DNA of 64,000 bases from Aculops lycopersici (GCA_015350385.1 WNKI01000002.1:2994974-3058973); one strand, 5' to 3'; positions 44,842-54,563 are shown, counted from the first letter of the stretch. Notes: generated by a model from the letters alone, not told the origin. Numbers and translations: made by a program.

Positions 44842-46040
44842 AACACGCGGGCATAGTAGATGTTGACCGGTGACATCACGTACTGAGGGATGTTGTGTGG
44901 GATACACTGACATAATAAATAGCAAGTGATAAAAAACTTTAGTTGACAGCCTGGCTTGCATCCGTTGATACAAGCTCACGAATCCTTCAACTGATTCTTA
45001 CAAGGAACACTACCGTACTGATGTCATTTATTTTTATTATTTTTCTTTCTTAAAATGTTTGCCGTGTTCTAAATAAGCCATACCCAAAGTTTTTGTGAGT
45101 GTGTACACCTGTTTTAGACACGAACTCTTTCTTATGGTTGACCGTCTCATGTGTCCAGTCGTGGCCAGCTCGCTGCAATGGCTTATAGCCCGGCCACATG
45201 TCGGTGTGAATGACACTTCCGGCGGCGACGTGTTTTTCAATTAGCGAAATCAAAACTGACGCCGTGCGCTTCTGGTCTGGGCAAACCTCATAGCGGACTT
45301 CACCTGACTCGTCGATCATGCCGAGCACCCAAGAGCCTTTCATTGGCCGCCCATGGTGACCAATGATCTTTTTAGTCCGTCCAATCAGACACTCGTCAAT
45401 CTGAACGACGACGCCTTTGCCTCCTATCCGATTCTCGCTATGGTGTTTATGCATGTGATCAGCTACTAGTTGTCTAAATAGAGAGTAGATACGGCAGATG
45501 GTGGCGTCGGACAACAAGCTGGTTCCATCGGTTTCTGGGCCATAATAGCAGGCAGCTCTTGCAAGTCGATACTCTTCGCCGTAAGCAAACGCAAGCGCTA
45601 GCTGCAGTAGCTTGCTAAGCGGAAGTCTAGCTTTTTCAAATAGCGAGCCAGAATAGTCACTGACTGTCTTATTGCACGAGTTGCAGTGCAGGCTGAATGC
45701 GTTTCTATCGGGTCGATAATAAGTTTGCATATGCTGATTGTGAGTGTCGCATAGATCCGCACGTAACAAGCCGCGTTTCCGGCACCAATCAATACATTCT
45801 CGTAAATTTCCTGTCTTCGCCTCTCTCGACAAGCGCTCGGACGACCAAGGTAAAGGAATAGGCATAATTAGATCAATTAGAAATACGAATTCGAAGTTAG
45901 AAAATCGAAGTTAAAAAAGCCAATCAGAAGAAAGAGTTGAGAAAATTCAAAGCGTCAACAGATACAGACGATCGAGAATGAGCGCGCGCGCTGAGCGGCC
46001 ATAGAGTGCAATGTTAATTTACTATGGGAAATCCCGTGTT
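44842..46040 (-). mobile_element. Merlin-type (IS1016/IS1595-related) DNA transposon
   Basis: An element of about 1.2 kb around a DDE transposase gene. Candidate imperfect terminal inverted repeats are AACACGCGGGCATAGTA at 44842-44858 and the complement of TACTATGGGAAATCCCGTGTT at 46020-46040, which share AACACG and CATAGTA with a short gap. I found no clear target-site duplication, so the ends are tentative. The size fits Merlin elements. It lies 34 bp past the stop of alpha-SNAP, in the same orientation, within what should be that gene's 3' UTR. Confidence 0.5.
45050..45865 (-). CDS. Merlin/IS1595-family transposase, probably defective at the C-terminus
   Basis: 271 aa. It has an N-terminal Cys-rich ribbon (LCDTHNQHM and LHCNSCNKTVSDYSG), then the ISXO2-like DDE domain. 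The first acidic residue is D157 (VVQIDECLIGR), with the family KGSWVLGMID strand after it, and the second is D222 (VIHTDMWPGYK). The region before the third catalytic residue (NHKKEFVSKTGVHTHK) is intact, but the expected acidic residue and Trp after it are missing. The frame diverges in the last dozen codons and a neighbouring frame carries a stop, which suggests a small indel. It should cut and paste its own element when whole. This copy is likely inactive. The bulk of the frame is still open, so the insertion is fairly young. Confidence 0.85.
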   Translation of the reverse strand: MPIPLPWSSERLSREAKTGNLRECIDWCRKRGLLRADLCDTHNQHMQTYYRPDRNAFSLHCNSCNKTVSDYSGSLFEKARLPLSKLLQLALAFAYGEEYRLARAACYYGPETDGTSLLSDATICRIYSLFRQLVADHMHKHHSENRIGGKGVVVQIDECLIGRTKKIIGHHGRPMKGSWVLGMIDESGEVRYEVCPDQKRTASVLISLIEKHVAAGSVIHTDMWPGYKPLQRAGHDWTHETVNHKKEFVSKTGVHTHKNFGYGLFRTRQTF

Positions 46041-46074
46041 TTGGCAGATCTAAAGAACACCCGATGATTCACCT

Positions 46075-46965
46075 CTACCGTAGATCATCCTCTTGCGACA
46101 ACTTTCTCTTGATTCGCAGCAAGAGAGTGGTATACCATTGGTCCAGCCGAGAAATTGAATCATAATTCCGAACCACCTCCGCGAAACCATCGGCGTCGTT
46201 GGCCTCAACTTTATCATAGATATCCTTTAGAAACTTACACTCGCGAGAATCCGCAAAAGCTGGACTCCAATCCTCGAACTTTTTGATGGCAATCTGGGCA
46301 TTAAGAGTGTCAACACAAAAGTGGCACAAAGCGGCGCGTAGAAAGTGCTCCTTGGCCCCATATTTTAGCAGATTGTTGTCCAGGCTAGACTGGCCAACTG
46401 ACTCGTATATTTGTATTGCTCTATCATATTGCTCTAATTGGGCTGCATATTTGGCTACATTCAACAAACACTTATTAGCTGTGGCGTTGCTTTCCTCACA
46501 TTGATAATAGTCGGCAGCTTTAGAGTAATGCTCCACGGCTTTAGGAATGTCGCCACCCTGGGATTCGTATAGCTCAGCAATTTGCATGTGATGTTTGGCA
46601 GCCACCGAGAATCTACCCATGTCCGTGTAGATATTGATTGCTTTCATCAGACAATTGACAGCCTCATTCGGATTGCATTTCTTATAGCAGTTTGCGGCGT
46701 CTTGATACTTGGTGGCAGCGTCATGTTTGTTTCCAATATCGAGATGGAGATCGCCAGCTTTGTTGAATATTTTTCCGCCCTCTGCCCAATCTTTATCCAT
46801 CTTATACATATTTCCGGCTCTGACATATAGCTCAATTGCATCCTCTCTTGATTGGGTACTCATACCCAGAGCCGAGGTTAGTTTTGTAAAGAGGCCAGAG
46901 CCGGGGAATAGTTTTCTGTTTGCCTCAGCGATAAGCTGTTCGGCCTTTTGCTTGTTGCTGGTCAT
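46075..46965 (-). CDS. alpha-soluble NSF attachment protein (alpha-SNAP)
   Basis: 296 aa from the first in-frame ATG, matching the 292-295 aa of animal alpha-SNAP. It is a TPR-like all-helical protein with family segments HDAATKYQDAANCYKK, NEAVNCLMKAINIYTDMGRF, AAKHHMQIAELYE, CEESNATANKCLLNVAKYAA and YDSISRLDQWYTTLLLRIKR. It ends in EDDLR, close to the conserved EEDLR tail needed to stimulate NSF. It binds SNARE complexes and recruits NSF for their disassembly. It is single exon. Codons upstream of the chosen Met are open but have no ATG. Confidence 0.95.
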   Translation of the reverse strand: MTSNKQKAEQLIAEANRKLFPGSGLFTKLTSALGMSTQSREDAIELYVRAGNMYKMDKDWAEGGKIFNKAGDLHLDIGNKHDAATKYQDAANCYKKCNPNEAVNCLMKAINIYTDMGRFSVAAKHHMQIAELYESQGGDIPKAVEHYSKAADYYQCEESNATANKCLLNVAKYAAQLEQYDRAIQIYESVGQSSLDNNLLKYGAKEHFLRAALCHFCVDTLNAQIAIKKFEDWSPAFADSRECKFLKDIYDKVEANDADGFAEVVRNYDSISRLDQWYTTLLLRIKRKLSQEDDLR

Positions 46966-47805
46966 TTTCTCAGTAATATTACTGTCTTGAATATTATTTC
47001 TAATCTTGCAGCTAACATTGATTCCCAAAATTTTTAATTATCACATCAAAGTTGTTGGTATCAAAATAGATAATAACATTTTATTTAAAGAGAAAGGAGA
47101 AAAGATAAACTAGTAGGCTGTGAATCACAGGAAAAATTCTGTGTGCATTTATTTTCTCTTTTTGTTGTTGATGTTATGCCTAGCGTAAAGCCTTGGCCGC
47201 TATCTTTCGTCAATAGTATTATTATCGATCGATGATTGTTACCAAAAGAAATTAATTCATCCCCTGCAAACTCTATCATCGATTATGATTCATTTTCAAA
47301 GTCTACTACCCATGACGACAACGACTAGCATATTGAAGATAAGACGTCAGCGTCTGTGCAAGGATTTGATGAGGGGTTAGTAAAGGATGTCTCCGTGACA
47401 ATCTCGTCTCTCAGGGTATAATTGCAAACTCGTCATAGCTATCTTGTTGCTCTGCGTTTCTTATTAACCAACAAGGTATAACTAGAATCAGAAGATAAGC
47501 TAATGGGTAGATGAATTCTGAACTATTTTTGTACAATTGTCATCGACAGCTCAGTCCGCATCCATAACCTAACATCCAAATGTTCTTTATTAGCTAGACT
47601 GATGCCTCGATTGAGCTAATGTAGATACCCTATTCATTCTAGTTTCTGATATTGTTCTTGCATAGCTAATTCTACAATTCAATCAATAACTGATGTGCTT
47701 ACAGGTGTCTATGCTTCACCTCGAGCCAACGAGTAGATGTTATCTGATGAAACTGAATGAAAGAAACAAAAAATTTTATTTCATTACATGTATTTTGAAA
47801 TTTAA
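46966..47805. other. intergenic interval
   Basis: Upstream of alpha-SNAP and downstream of the P5C dehydrogenase gene, both on minus. No coding signal seen. Confidence 0.5.
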
Positions 47806-49488
47806 TTAATTATGAGACGGCAAATGTTTTGTAGCCTGCTTGATGGTTTGCTGATTGCACCAGCGCATCAGGTAATGAGGTCCACCTGCCTTGTCATTGG
47901 TGCCCGATTGTCTCGAGCCACCAAATGGCTGCTGGCCCACAACAGCACCCGTCGACTTATCGTTAATGTAAAAGTTTCCTGCGCTCATCCTAAGACGATC
48001 TTTGACCTTTTCAATTATCTCAGCGTCTTGGGCAAAGATGGAACCTGTCAAAGCAAACTGATTTCCGTCAACCAAATCCATAGTCTTGTCAAACTCTGCA
48101 TCCGGGTAGACGTAAACCGTCAGGACAGGGCCAAAAATTTCCTCTGTCATCAGGCAGTGGTTAGGATTGGTTGTTTGAAATATGGTTGGTTGAACATAGT
48201 AACCAGTTTTGTCGTCTGACTCGCCACCAAGCAAAAGCTTGATTTCATTTGGAGTGCTCTTGGCAAGACTTATGTAATCAGTGATCCTCTTGAAAGCAGC
48301 CGCGTCTATTACTGCCGATGTATAAACGTTTCGATCATTAGCTGGTCCAACATAGAGAGAAGCTGCAATTTCAAGCAACTTGTCCTTGAAACCACTTGAC
48401 CATAGACTTTCAGGGACATAGAGACGACTGCAAGCCGAACACTTTTGACCTGAATACTCGAAAGCAGAGCGGATGGTCTGAGCGACCGCAGTGTCAAGAT
48501 GCGCCGACTTGTGGATCAGATGGTAGTTTTTGCCTCCACACTCACCTACTAAACGAGGGAATGTATTGTATCGCTTGATGTTCAGCCCCACTTCAGTCCA
48601 GATCCATTGAAATGTTGCCAAGCTTCCGGTGAAGTTGATTCCGGCCAAATTTTCGTTGCCAGTTATAACTCGGCCAAAATCGAGTCCTTCGCTAGGAACA
48701 AAGTTCAAAACTCCATCAGGAAAGCCAGCCTCTTGTAGGAGTTTGAATATTAAATAATTTGACAAGACCGCGGTATCAGATGGTTTCCAAACAACAGTGT
48801 TACCCAGAAGAGCGGGTGCTGTGACTAGATTTCCACCGATCGCTGTAAAGTTGAACGGCGAAATGGCTGCCACAAATCCATCTAAACCACGAAATCTTAG
48901 TGAGTTTTTCTCGAACTCGGTGCTTCTTGGTTGTTGCCAATTTACTAGTTGCCTCATATAATAAGCATTGAAACGGAGGAAGTCAGCCATTTCAGCGGCC
49001 GTATCTATTTCTGCCTGCTTGGCTGTCTTTGCTTGGCCCATCATAGTAGCAGCTAGCAGTTTGTTTCTATACTTAACACTAATCAAATCGGCTGCTTTCT
49101 CGAAAAGCTTGCATTTCTCCTCAACAGGTATGCGTTCCCATTGATATCTTGCCTCTAGAGAGGATTTGATTGCTTGATGAATGAGCTCAGGTGTTGCGTA
49201 ATAAAACTTGGCCAACTTTTGCTCATGATCATAAGGAACCCGTTGGTACCTGATTCGGTCAGTTCTGAACTCCTTGCCATTGATTACAATTGGAACCTCC
49301 TGCGTTTTGCCATCCAAATCTGCCAAGCTCTTCTCAAGCTCGGCAACCTGTTTGCTCGTGGAATTGGTATAATCTAATATCGGCTCATTCTTCGGCGCAG
49401 CGATGGTTTCAGTCTTACTAGAGGTTGCTAAGAATCTTGGTAGATTCGAGCTCTTGGATAAGACTTTTCTTGAAAATTGTAACATCAT
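47806..49488 (-). CDS. delta-1-pyrroline-5-carboxylate dehydrogenase, mitochondrial (ALDH4A1)
   Basis: 560 aa from the Met at 49488, single exon. This start gives a basic mitochondrial presequence (MMLQFSRKVLSKSSNLPRF) and places the catalytic Cys at residue 350, near the human position. An upstream in-frame ATG at 49557 would add 23 hydrophobic residues. The aldehyde dehydrogenase fold is clear: NAD-binding strand (AISPFNFTAIGGNLVTAPAL), VVWKPSDTAVLSNY, general base Glu in LVGECGGKNYH, nucleophile Cys in SGQKCSACSRLYVPESLW, EEIFGPVLTVYVYPD, and the C-terminal PFGGSRQSGTNDKAGG. It oxidises glutamate semialdehyde/P5C to glutamate in proline breakdown. Confidence 0.95.
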   Translation of the reverse strand: MMLQFSRKVLSKSSNLPRFLATSSKTETIAAPKNEPILDYTNSTSKQVAELEKSLADLDGKTQEVPIVINGKEFRTDRIRYQRVPYDHEQKLAKFYYATPELIHQAIKSSLEARYQWERIPVEEKCKLFEKAADLISVKYRNKLLAATMMGQAKTAKQAEIDTAAEMADFLRFNAYYMRQLVNWQQPRSTEFEKNSLRFRGLDGFVAAISPFNFTAIGGNLVTAPALLGNTVVWKPSDTAVLSNYLIFKLLQEAGFPDGVLNFVPSEGLDFGRVITGNENLAGINFTGSLATFQWIWTEVGLNIKRYNTFPRLVGECGGKNYHLIHKSAHLDTAVAQTIRSAFEYSGQKCSACSRLYVPESLWSSGFKDKLLEIAASLYVGPANDRNVYTSAVIDAAAFKRITDYISLAKSTPNEIKLLLGGESDDKTGYYVQPTIFQTTNPNHCLMTEEIFGPVLTVYVYPDAEFDKTMDLVDGNQFALTGSIFAQDAEIIEKVKDRLRMSAGNFYINDKSTGAVVGQQPFGGSRQSGTNDKAGGPHYLMRWCNQQTIKQATKHLPSHN

Positions 49489-49841
49489 GGTTAGGACAGA
49501 GTTTGATATTGAAATCGGAAAACAAAAGGTGACCTGATACACCACAGCATATGGCATCTAACGAAAAGTGGAACATCGGAGATCGAAGCTTAATTATTCC
49601 ACATGTTGCGTTGACGCCATTGTCTTCTAAATATAGAGACAGATATTACTCGCATTAGCAAATCACCTGCAACTAAGCAGTGCACTACATAATCACTCTA
49701 GCTTGGTAACCAGAGAAGCATGCAGTGACGTGATGGGACTCGAATATTTATGACGCCACCTGCAGAATACAATAATTCTAGCTCTATATCGTTTTATTTG
49801 ATGACTGTGTTGGGAGTTGTCGCGTTTAGATTTGTCTCTCT

Positions 49842-51074
49842 TCATATGGCGAATCCGTCAACCTCCTCGGTTTTTTCCTGCGTCATCTTTCTCAACTTTG
49901 GAAGTCCCTTCCAAAATCTATCTGTCTTAATGGAATGTAAATCAGCGTTGTTTTCAATGATAAAACGAAAATATTCTGGTGTGATATTCAACACAAACGT
50001 GGACTTCAAAGTCAGTGACTCCTCAGGTTTGAGCATCTTTATGAATATTCCATTCAGAGGACCCAGTATTTTCATTGAAAGTTGGAATTCTTTTGTAAAT
50101 TGGTCATAAGTATGGGTACTTGCGTATTCGTATAACTCTTGGAAGTTGAACTCAACAGTCTTCTTGATTTCACAGTAAAATATGGCAAACTTGAGGGCGT
50201 CCAATTGTACTGAAGTTAAAGCTTTCATGCGCTCTATGTTTAGAGACAGGTGGCTTCGCAAATTGTGAACTGGTTTGTCTGGCTGACAAACTGTGAGATC
50301 ATTGGTTTCAAAATGCCACGAGCATATTGATATAAGGAACTTTTTGAGTAAATTAATCTCGTAGCACCCAAGAGTGTATTGCCTTTCCAACTGTTGATAA
50401 GCTAAATTGGGTACCTCGCGACCCCTCACTGTCGTCATAGTCTCAAATTGATGACCGCCTAATAGCTGCGATGAAAACTCCAGGTATTCTTCAAAGTTTC
50501 TATAAGGATAGTTCAGATGGTAAAACTGAGCATTCAATCTAGATCTAACCCGCTTCTCGAGTCCATTGGTGCATTCTAAACTTTGGGTCACTCCAATGAG
50601 ACAAACGTTACTTCCATGCTGCGTCAAGGTAGTCAAACAGTACAATAAACTTTGCTTTTGCCTACAAAACTCTTGAAAGTATAACAATACAATCACAACC
50701 TTCTTCTTTGATTTGCAAGTCTTCTTCTCTATTCCTTTTATAAGATCCTCTATCACAGGTCGTGTGTTGGTGCCTAATCCCAACTTGTCTACTAATTTCC
50801 TCAAGGCTGCATGGTCATCATGATAGTGAAACGGATTAAGGTAGACTGGCTCTACATCACAAATATCGAATGCTCTTGATAGCAAGCTCTTCTTTCCAGT
50901 CTGCGGATTTCCTCTCAAAATGAGTGTAGAAGAGATTGGAGTTGCTAAATAGTCGATCATATATTCGAGTGCCTCCTTGAACCGGCCATAAATTAGTATG
51001 GCTCGTGATATATCCTCACGACATTTGGGTACTTTGATTTCGTTCGTTGACTTCGTCTTCTTCTTCGAAACCAT
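49842..51074 (-). CDS. ORC4: origin recognition complex subunit 4 (ORC4), with degenerate ATPase motifs
   Basis: 410 aa, single exon; human ORC4 is 436 aa. Family marks are the AAA+ core opening, the Walker A position (LRGNPQTGKKSLL, residues 52-65), the Walker B position (VVIVLLYFQEF, 126-136), CLIGVTQSLECTNGLEKRVR and the C-terminal winged-helix part (IERMKALTSVQLDALKFAIF, FQELYEYASTHTYDQF). Two departures stand out: Thr/Ser after GK is Lys62, and the acidic pair of Walker B is Leu131-Tyr132. The EKRVRSR arginine-finger region that serves the ORC1 active site is kept. ORC marks replication origins and loads MCM. It is divergent from the SHP2 gene (632 bp). Confidence 0.88.
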   Translation of the reverse strand: MVSKKKTKSTNEIKVPKCREDISRAILIYGRFKEALEYMIDYLATPISSTLILRGNPQTGKKSLLSRAFDICDVEPVYLNPFHYHDDHAALRKLVDKLGLGTNTRPVIEDLIKGIEKKTCKSKKKVVIVLLYFQEFCRQKQSLLYCLTTLTQHGSNVCLIGVTQSLECTNGLEKRVRSRLNAQFYHLNYPYRNFEEYLEFSSQLLGGHQFETMTTVRGREVPNLAYQQLERQYTLGCYEINLLKKFLISICSWHFETNDLTVCQPDKPVHNLRSHLSLNIERMKALTSVQLDALKFAIFYCEIKKTVEFNFQELYEYASTHTYDQFTKEFQLSMKILGPLNGIFIKMLKPEESLTLKSTFVLNITPEYFRFIIENNADLHSIKTDRFWKGLPKLRKMTQEKTEEVDGFAI

Positions 51075-51706
51075 AGTGATAAATGATTGACCGTAGATTC
51101 AAGTCATAGAGTTGATTGAATAAAATCAGGTGCGATAATAAAAGTTTCAAGTTGAAAACGTAATTGGGTTCCATCAACGGAAGATGACCTTATCCAACTA
51201 GCACGTGTACGTTGTGCCGTGACGAGCCATTGGCTGCAGCATCCAATGGCTTTGTGCGTGGATTTCTAAGAGCGAAAAAAGAAAAAAAGTTTGCACAGAA
51301 ACACAGTGGAAAACAGCTGTGAGTTCATGAAAACTTTCTGTATCTATCTGTGTCATGTATATTACTATTATTATTATTATCATTCTTATCACATACTTCG
51401 CCTATTGCTCTTGACGAAAGGGAGTCAGTTCACTCTTTACATCATTGTCTATAGATAGACATCATTGAAAATCTCACATTAGTCGGTATCTTTATCTCAA
51501 TATTGAAACCAATTCTGAGTATCTCATTTTAGGATCAGGACTGTTATTGCAATTATCTCATCCATTGTATTTAGATTAGATCGTTATTAGCTCGCGTCAT
51601 CAACCATCTCAACCCGTCATTTCTTGCCCCGACCTGGGAAACTTACAGAATCGAGATTGACATCACAATCAGCTGAGCCTTCTCAAATTCAATTGCCATC
51701 AACAAA
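51075..51706. promoter_or_regulatory. divergent promoter interval ORC4 / SHP2
   Basis: 632 bp between divergent start codons. It has an ATT microsatellite at about 51361-51382 and no coding signal. Confidence 0.45.
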
Positions 51707-53560
51707 ATGCACCGATGGTTTCATCCAAATTTAAGCAGCGTCGAGGCGGAAAGGTTGCTCCGAGAGCGAGGATCTGATGGGAGCTTTCTAGTTAGACCGA
51801 GTAAATCATTGCCAGGACAATTTTCTCTGTCCGTTAGACGACGTGATAAAGTTACACATATCAAAATACGACATCTCGGCGACTTTTACGATTTGCACGG
51901 GGGTGACCAGTTTGCCACCCTAGCCGAATTGATACAGCACTATAAAGAGAATGGATTGCACGAGAGAGATGGCGGAGTTTTGTTTGAGCTCAAGATGCCC
52001 ATTATCTCGTCGGATCCGACGACCGAACGTTGGTTTCATGGGTCCATCAGTGGCGATCAAGCGGAGAGGCTAATCAAGGACAAAGGAGTGAATGGTAGCT
52101 TTTTAGTTAGAGAAAGTCAAAGTAAAATTGGTGATTACGTACTGACCGTTCAAACGGCCGACAAGGTATCTCAAGTTATGATAAGGAATCATAATAACAA
52201 GTATGATGTTGGTGGCGGGCCAACATTTGACACCCTCACCGAGCTGGTGGAATATTATAAACGAAACCCAATGGTTGAAACAAATGGAACAGTTGTTATA
52301 ATGAAACAACCATTCAATGCCACCAGTATCACTGCCCTAGACATAGATACCCGAGTGAATGAACTGTCAAAGGAAAACAATGGCAAGGAGGGATTCTGGG
52401 AAGAGTTCGAGCATTTGCAACACCAAGAGTGTAAAGTTTTATTAGATAGAAAAGTTGGACAAGAGGATAGGAATATGTTAAAGAATCGTTACAAGAATAT
52501 ATTGCCATATGATTATACTCGTGTGATTTTGAAGAAACCAAATCTGCAAGCGCCACAGCATCAGCAACACCAACATCAACAAAAGCCATTAGGAAGTAAT
52601 AGTAACAGTGGTAGAAGTTCTATATTATCTCTAGGGGGATTAAATTCAAAATCTTCGTCATCTATAACGACACTTAAGAATGAGCAACAGGAGATAGACA
52701 GTGGCTCCGATTATATAAATGCAAATTATATCAAGTTAGTCAACGACGACGGATCTGGTATCTCGCCACGAACTAAACCCGTGCCACATAGTAAAGTATA
52801 TATTGCAACTCAAGGTCCCTTGCCAAATACAGTTGGTGATTTTTGGCTTATGGTTTGGCAGGAGAAGGCTGAGTGTATTTTGATGGTTACTCAGGAGGTT
52901 GAAAGGACCAAGAATAAGTGTTTCCGTTATTGGCCAACTTTGGAGCAAAAGACTCTAGTAACTGGATCATTTGAGATTACCATATTGAATGACACCATCA
53001 AAAGGGCGCACGAAGACGAATATAATATAAGAGAGTTTGATTTGAGATATTTGGGTGCTAGCATCAACGACATCGATGATTCACCATCAATGAATAGCCA
53101 GAACAATACTAATGATCACACCAACAACCACCTACACCATCATCAAAACCACCACCTGCTCCGTAACAATGGAACTATACAAGAACCACCAGCCACGGGG
53201 ATGCCCCAGCAGCATTCCCGCCGCATAATCCAATATCAGTATCGCTCTTGGCCAGACCAAAATACTCCAACAAACCCTAGGAGTGTACTAAGTTTTTTGC
53301 AAGATATCAATCGACACCCACCGAGAAGTCCTGTGATTGTTCACTGTAGCGCTGGCATTGGCCGAAGTGGAACCCTAATTGTAATCGACATGCTAATGGA
53401 TCAATTGGAAGCATTTGGTCTCAGCTATGAGATTGACATTCAACGCATAGTTAAAATAGCTCGAGCCCAGCGATCTGGATTGGTGCAAACAGAAGCCCAA
53501 TATAAGTTCATCTACTTGGCGATAAGAAATTACATTGCCTCCATGAGACAGCAACATTAG
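51707..53560 (+). CDS. SHP2/corkscrew-type tyrosine phosphatase, two SH2 domains, no C-terminal tail
   Basis: 617 aa, single exon. N-SH2 has Arg30 (GSFLVRPSKS) and keeps the autoinhibitory loop (GDFYDLHGGDQFATLAEL). C-SH2 has Arg135 (GSFLVRESQS). The PTP domain begins near 215 (FWEEFEHLQ), with KNRYKNILPYDYTRVIL and DYINANYI. The WPD loop is SWPDQNTPTNP with D517, and the signature is VHCSAGIGRSGT with C547. Two low-complexity inserts lie in the PTP domain: a Gln/Ser block of about 45 aa before DYINANYI, and an Asn/His block of about 55 aa before the WPD loop. The protein stops right after the PTP fold (YIASMRQQH), so the tyrosine-bearing tail of SHP2/csw is absent. Role by homology: positive transducer of receptor tyrosine kinase to Ras signalling. 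Confidence 0.93.
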   Translation: MHRWFHPNLSSVEAERLLRERGSDGSFLVRPSKSLPGQFSLSVRRRDKVTHIKIRHLGDFYDLHGGDQFATLAELIQHYKENGLHERDGGVLFELKMPIISSDPTTERWFHGSISGDQAERLIKDKGVNGSFLVRESQSKIGDYVLTVQTADKVSQVMIRNHNNKYDVGGGPTFDTLTELVEYYKRNPMVETNGTVVIMKQPFNATSITALDIDTRVNELSKENNGKEGFWEEFEHLQHQECKVLLDRKVGQEDRNMLKNRYKNILPYDYTRVILKKPNLQAPQHQQHQHQQKPLGSNSNSGRSSILSLGGLNSKSSSSITTLKNEQQEIDSGSDYINANYIKLVNDDGSGISPRTKPVPHSKVYIATQGPLPNTVGDFWLMVWQEKAECILMVTQEVERTKNKCFRYWPTLEQKTLVTGSFEITILNDTIKRAHEDEYNIREFDLRYLGASINDIDDSPSMNSQNNTNDHTNNHLHHHQNHHLLRNNGTIQEPPATGMPQQHSRRIIQYQYRSWPDQNTPTNPRSVLSFLQDINRHPPRSPVIVHCSAGIGRSGTLIVIDMLMDQLEAFGLSYEIDIQRIVKIARAQRSGLVQTEAQYKFIYLAIRNYIASMRQQH

Positions 53561-53865
53561 TAGGATCGTTGATTTTGCAATCGTTTACCGGTGCAGCGCC
53601 CTTAACGAAGAGAGGAGACATCTTGAAGTGAATGGCCATCTGATTTTGATCGAATTGAATCAAATGGCCATAGCTTCCTTCCAAATGTACGAAACTCGTT
53701 GATCAGTTTGAGAGTTGGAATTATTATCAACATCATTAGCTAAAAAATCAATCAATAACATAAATCCACTTCACTTCTTCTATCTGGATGGATAAATTGA
53801 AAAATTGAAGTCGCAAATATAACAGCAGCAACGCAACTAGAATCAACAAGTGAAATCCACATCAA

Positions 53866-53871
53866 AATAAA
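53866..53871 (+). terminator. polyadenylation signal of SHP2 gene
   Basis: AATAAA about 305 bp after the stop codon. Confidence 0.45.
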
Positions 53872-54319
53872 CCACAACTACGAAGTTTGAATTTATCAAT
53901 AACAATAGGAATCAAGTAAACAAAAAATTGTAACAAATTGGATCAAGTCGATCTTGTTCCTCATTTCAAATGCCACTTTAGTTGCCAACAATTTGATTCA
54001 TGTTGTTCAATTAATCAGTCTTGTGAATTTCATCAGTCTTTCCAACGGAAGTTACCAACGTGATGGATTTATTTCCGCCCCCACGGAACTCTCTCGCCTA
54101 CTTCTGATGCCCGACAGTAGCTAGAGGTAGTAGCAGTAGTGGTAGTTGGTAGCTACAACAGCGACAATTTCCATCTACCTCGAGCCTCGAGCTTGAGGTA
54201 TTGCTCAAATTTGCGCGTGGGCGTCAAACGATTAAATATTTGCGCAACGCATAGGCAAGCCTCTCGCCGTACAGCTACCTACCTAACTTTCTAGCTAGCT
54301 GCAAACCTCTACAAAAGTC

Positions 54320-54325
<6 letters not shown>

Positions 54326-54357
<32 letters not shown>
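54326..54357. repeat. CT microsatellite
   Basis: About 15 CT units with no gap, similar in class to the one at 33174. Confidence 0.85.
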
Positions 54358-54359
<2 letters not shown>

Positions 54360-54513
54360 TGATCTGATCTCTTGTTTTTGATGTTGTTGTTGCTTCTCTT
54401 TGGCCACACCACAGTCACAATCATCAGCTCCATTAGCTGCAGCCACCGCGGCGTCCATCCGGAAAATGGACTCGCCGCTCGCTTGTGTTTCGAGGTTGTC
54501 GGGCGCCTTAAAG

Positions 54514-54563
54514 TTCGAACGTTCGAAAGACAGCAGTCACTTTGTGTGCATATAAATATAAAT
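54514..54563 (+). promoter_or_regulatory. candidate promoter of tensin-like gene
   Basis: A perfect 14-bp palindrome TTCGAACGTTCGAA (54514-54527), containing a heat-shock-element-like GAAnnTTC, is followed by TATAAATATAAATATA at about 54551 and then by TCAGTC repeats resembling an arthropod initiator. The spacing suits a TATA promoter with transcription starting near 54585. The evidence is motif-based only. Confidence 0.35.

Noticed and set aside
45050..45865. Bacterial IS1595 contamination
   Set aside because: The element sits between spliced-genome host genes with matching composition, and eukaryotic Merlin elements are the known relatives.
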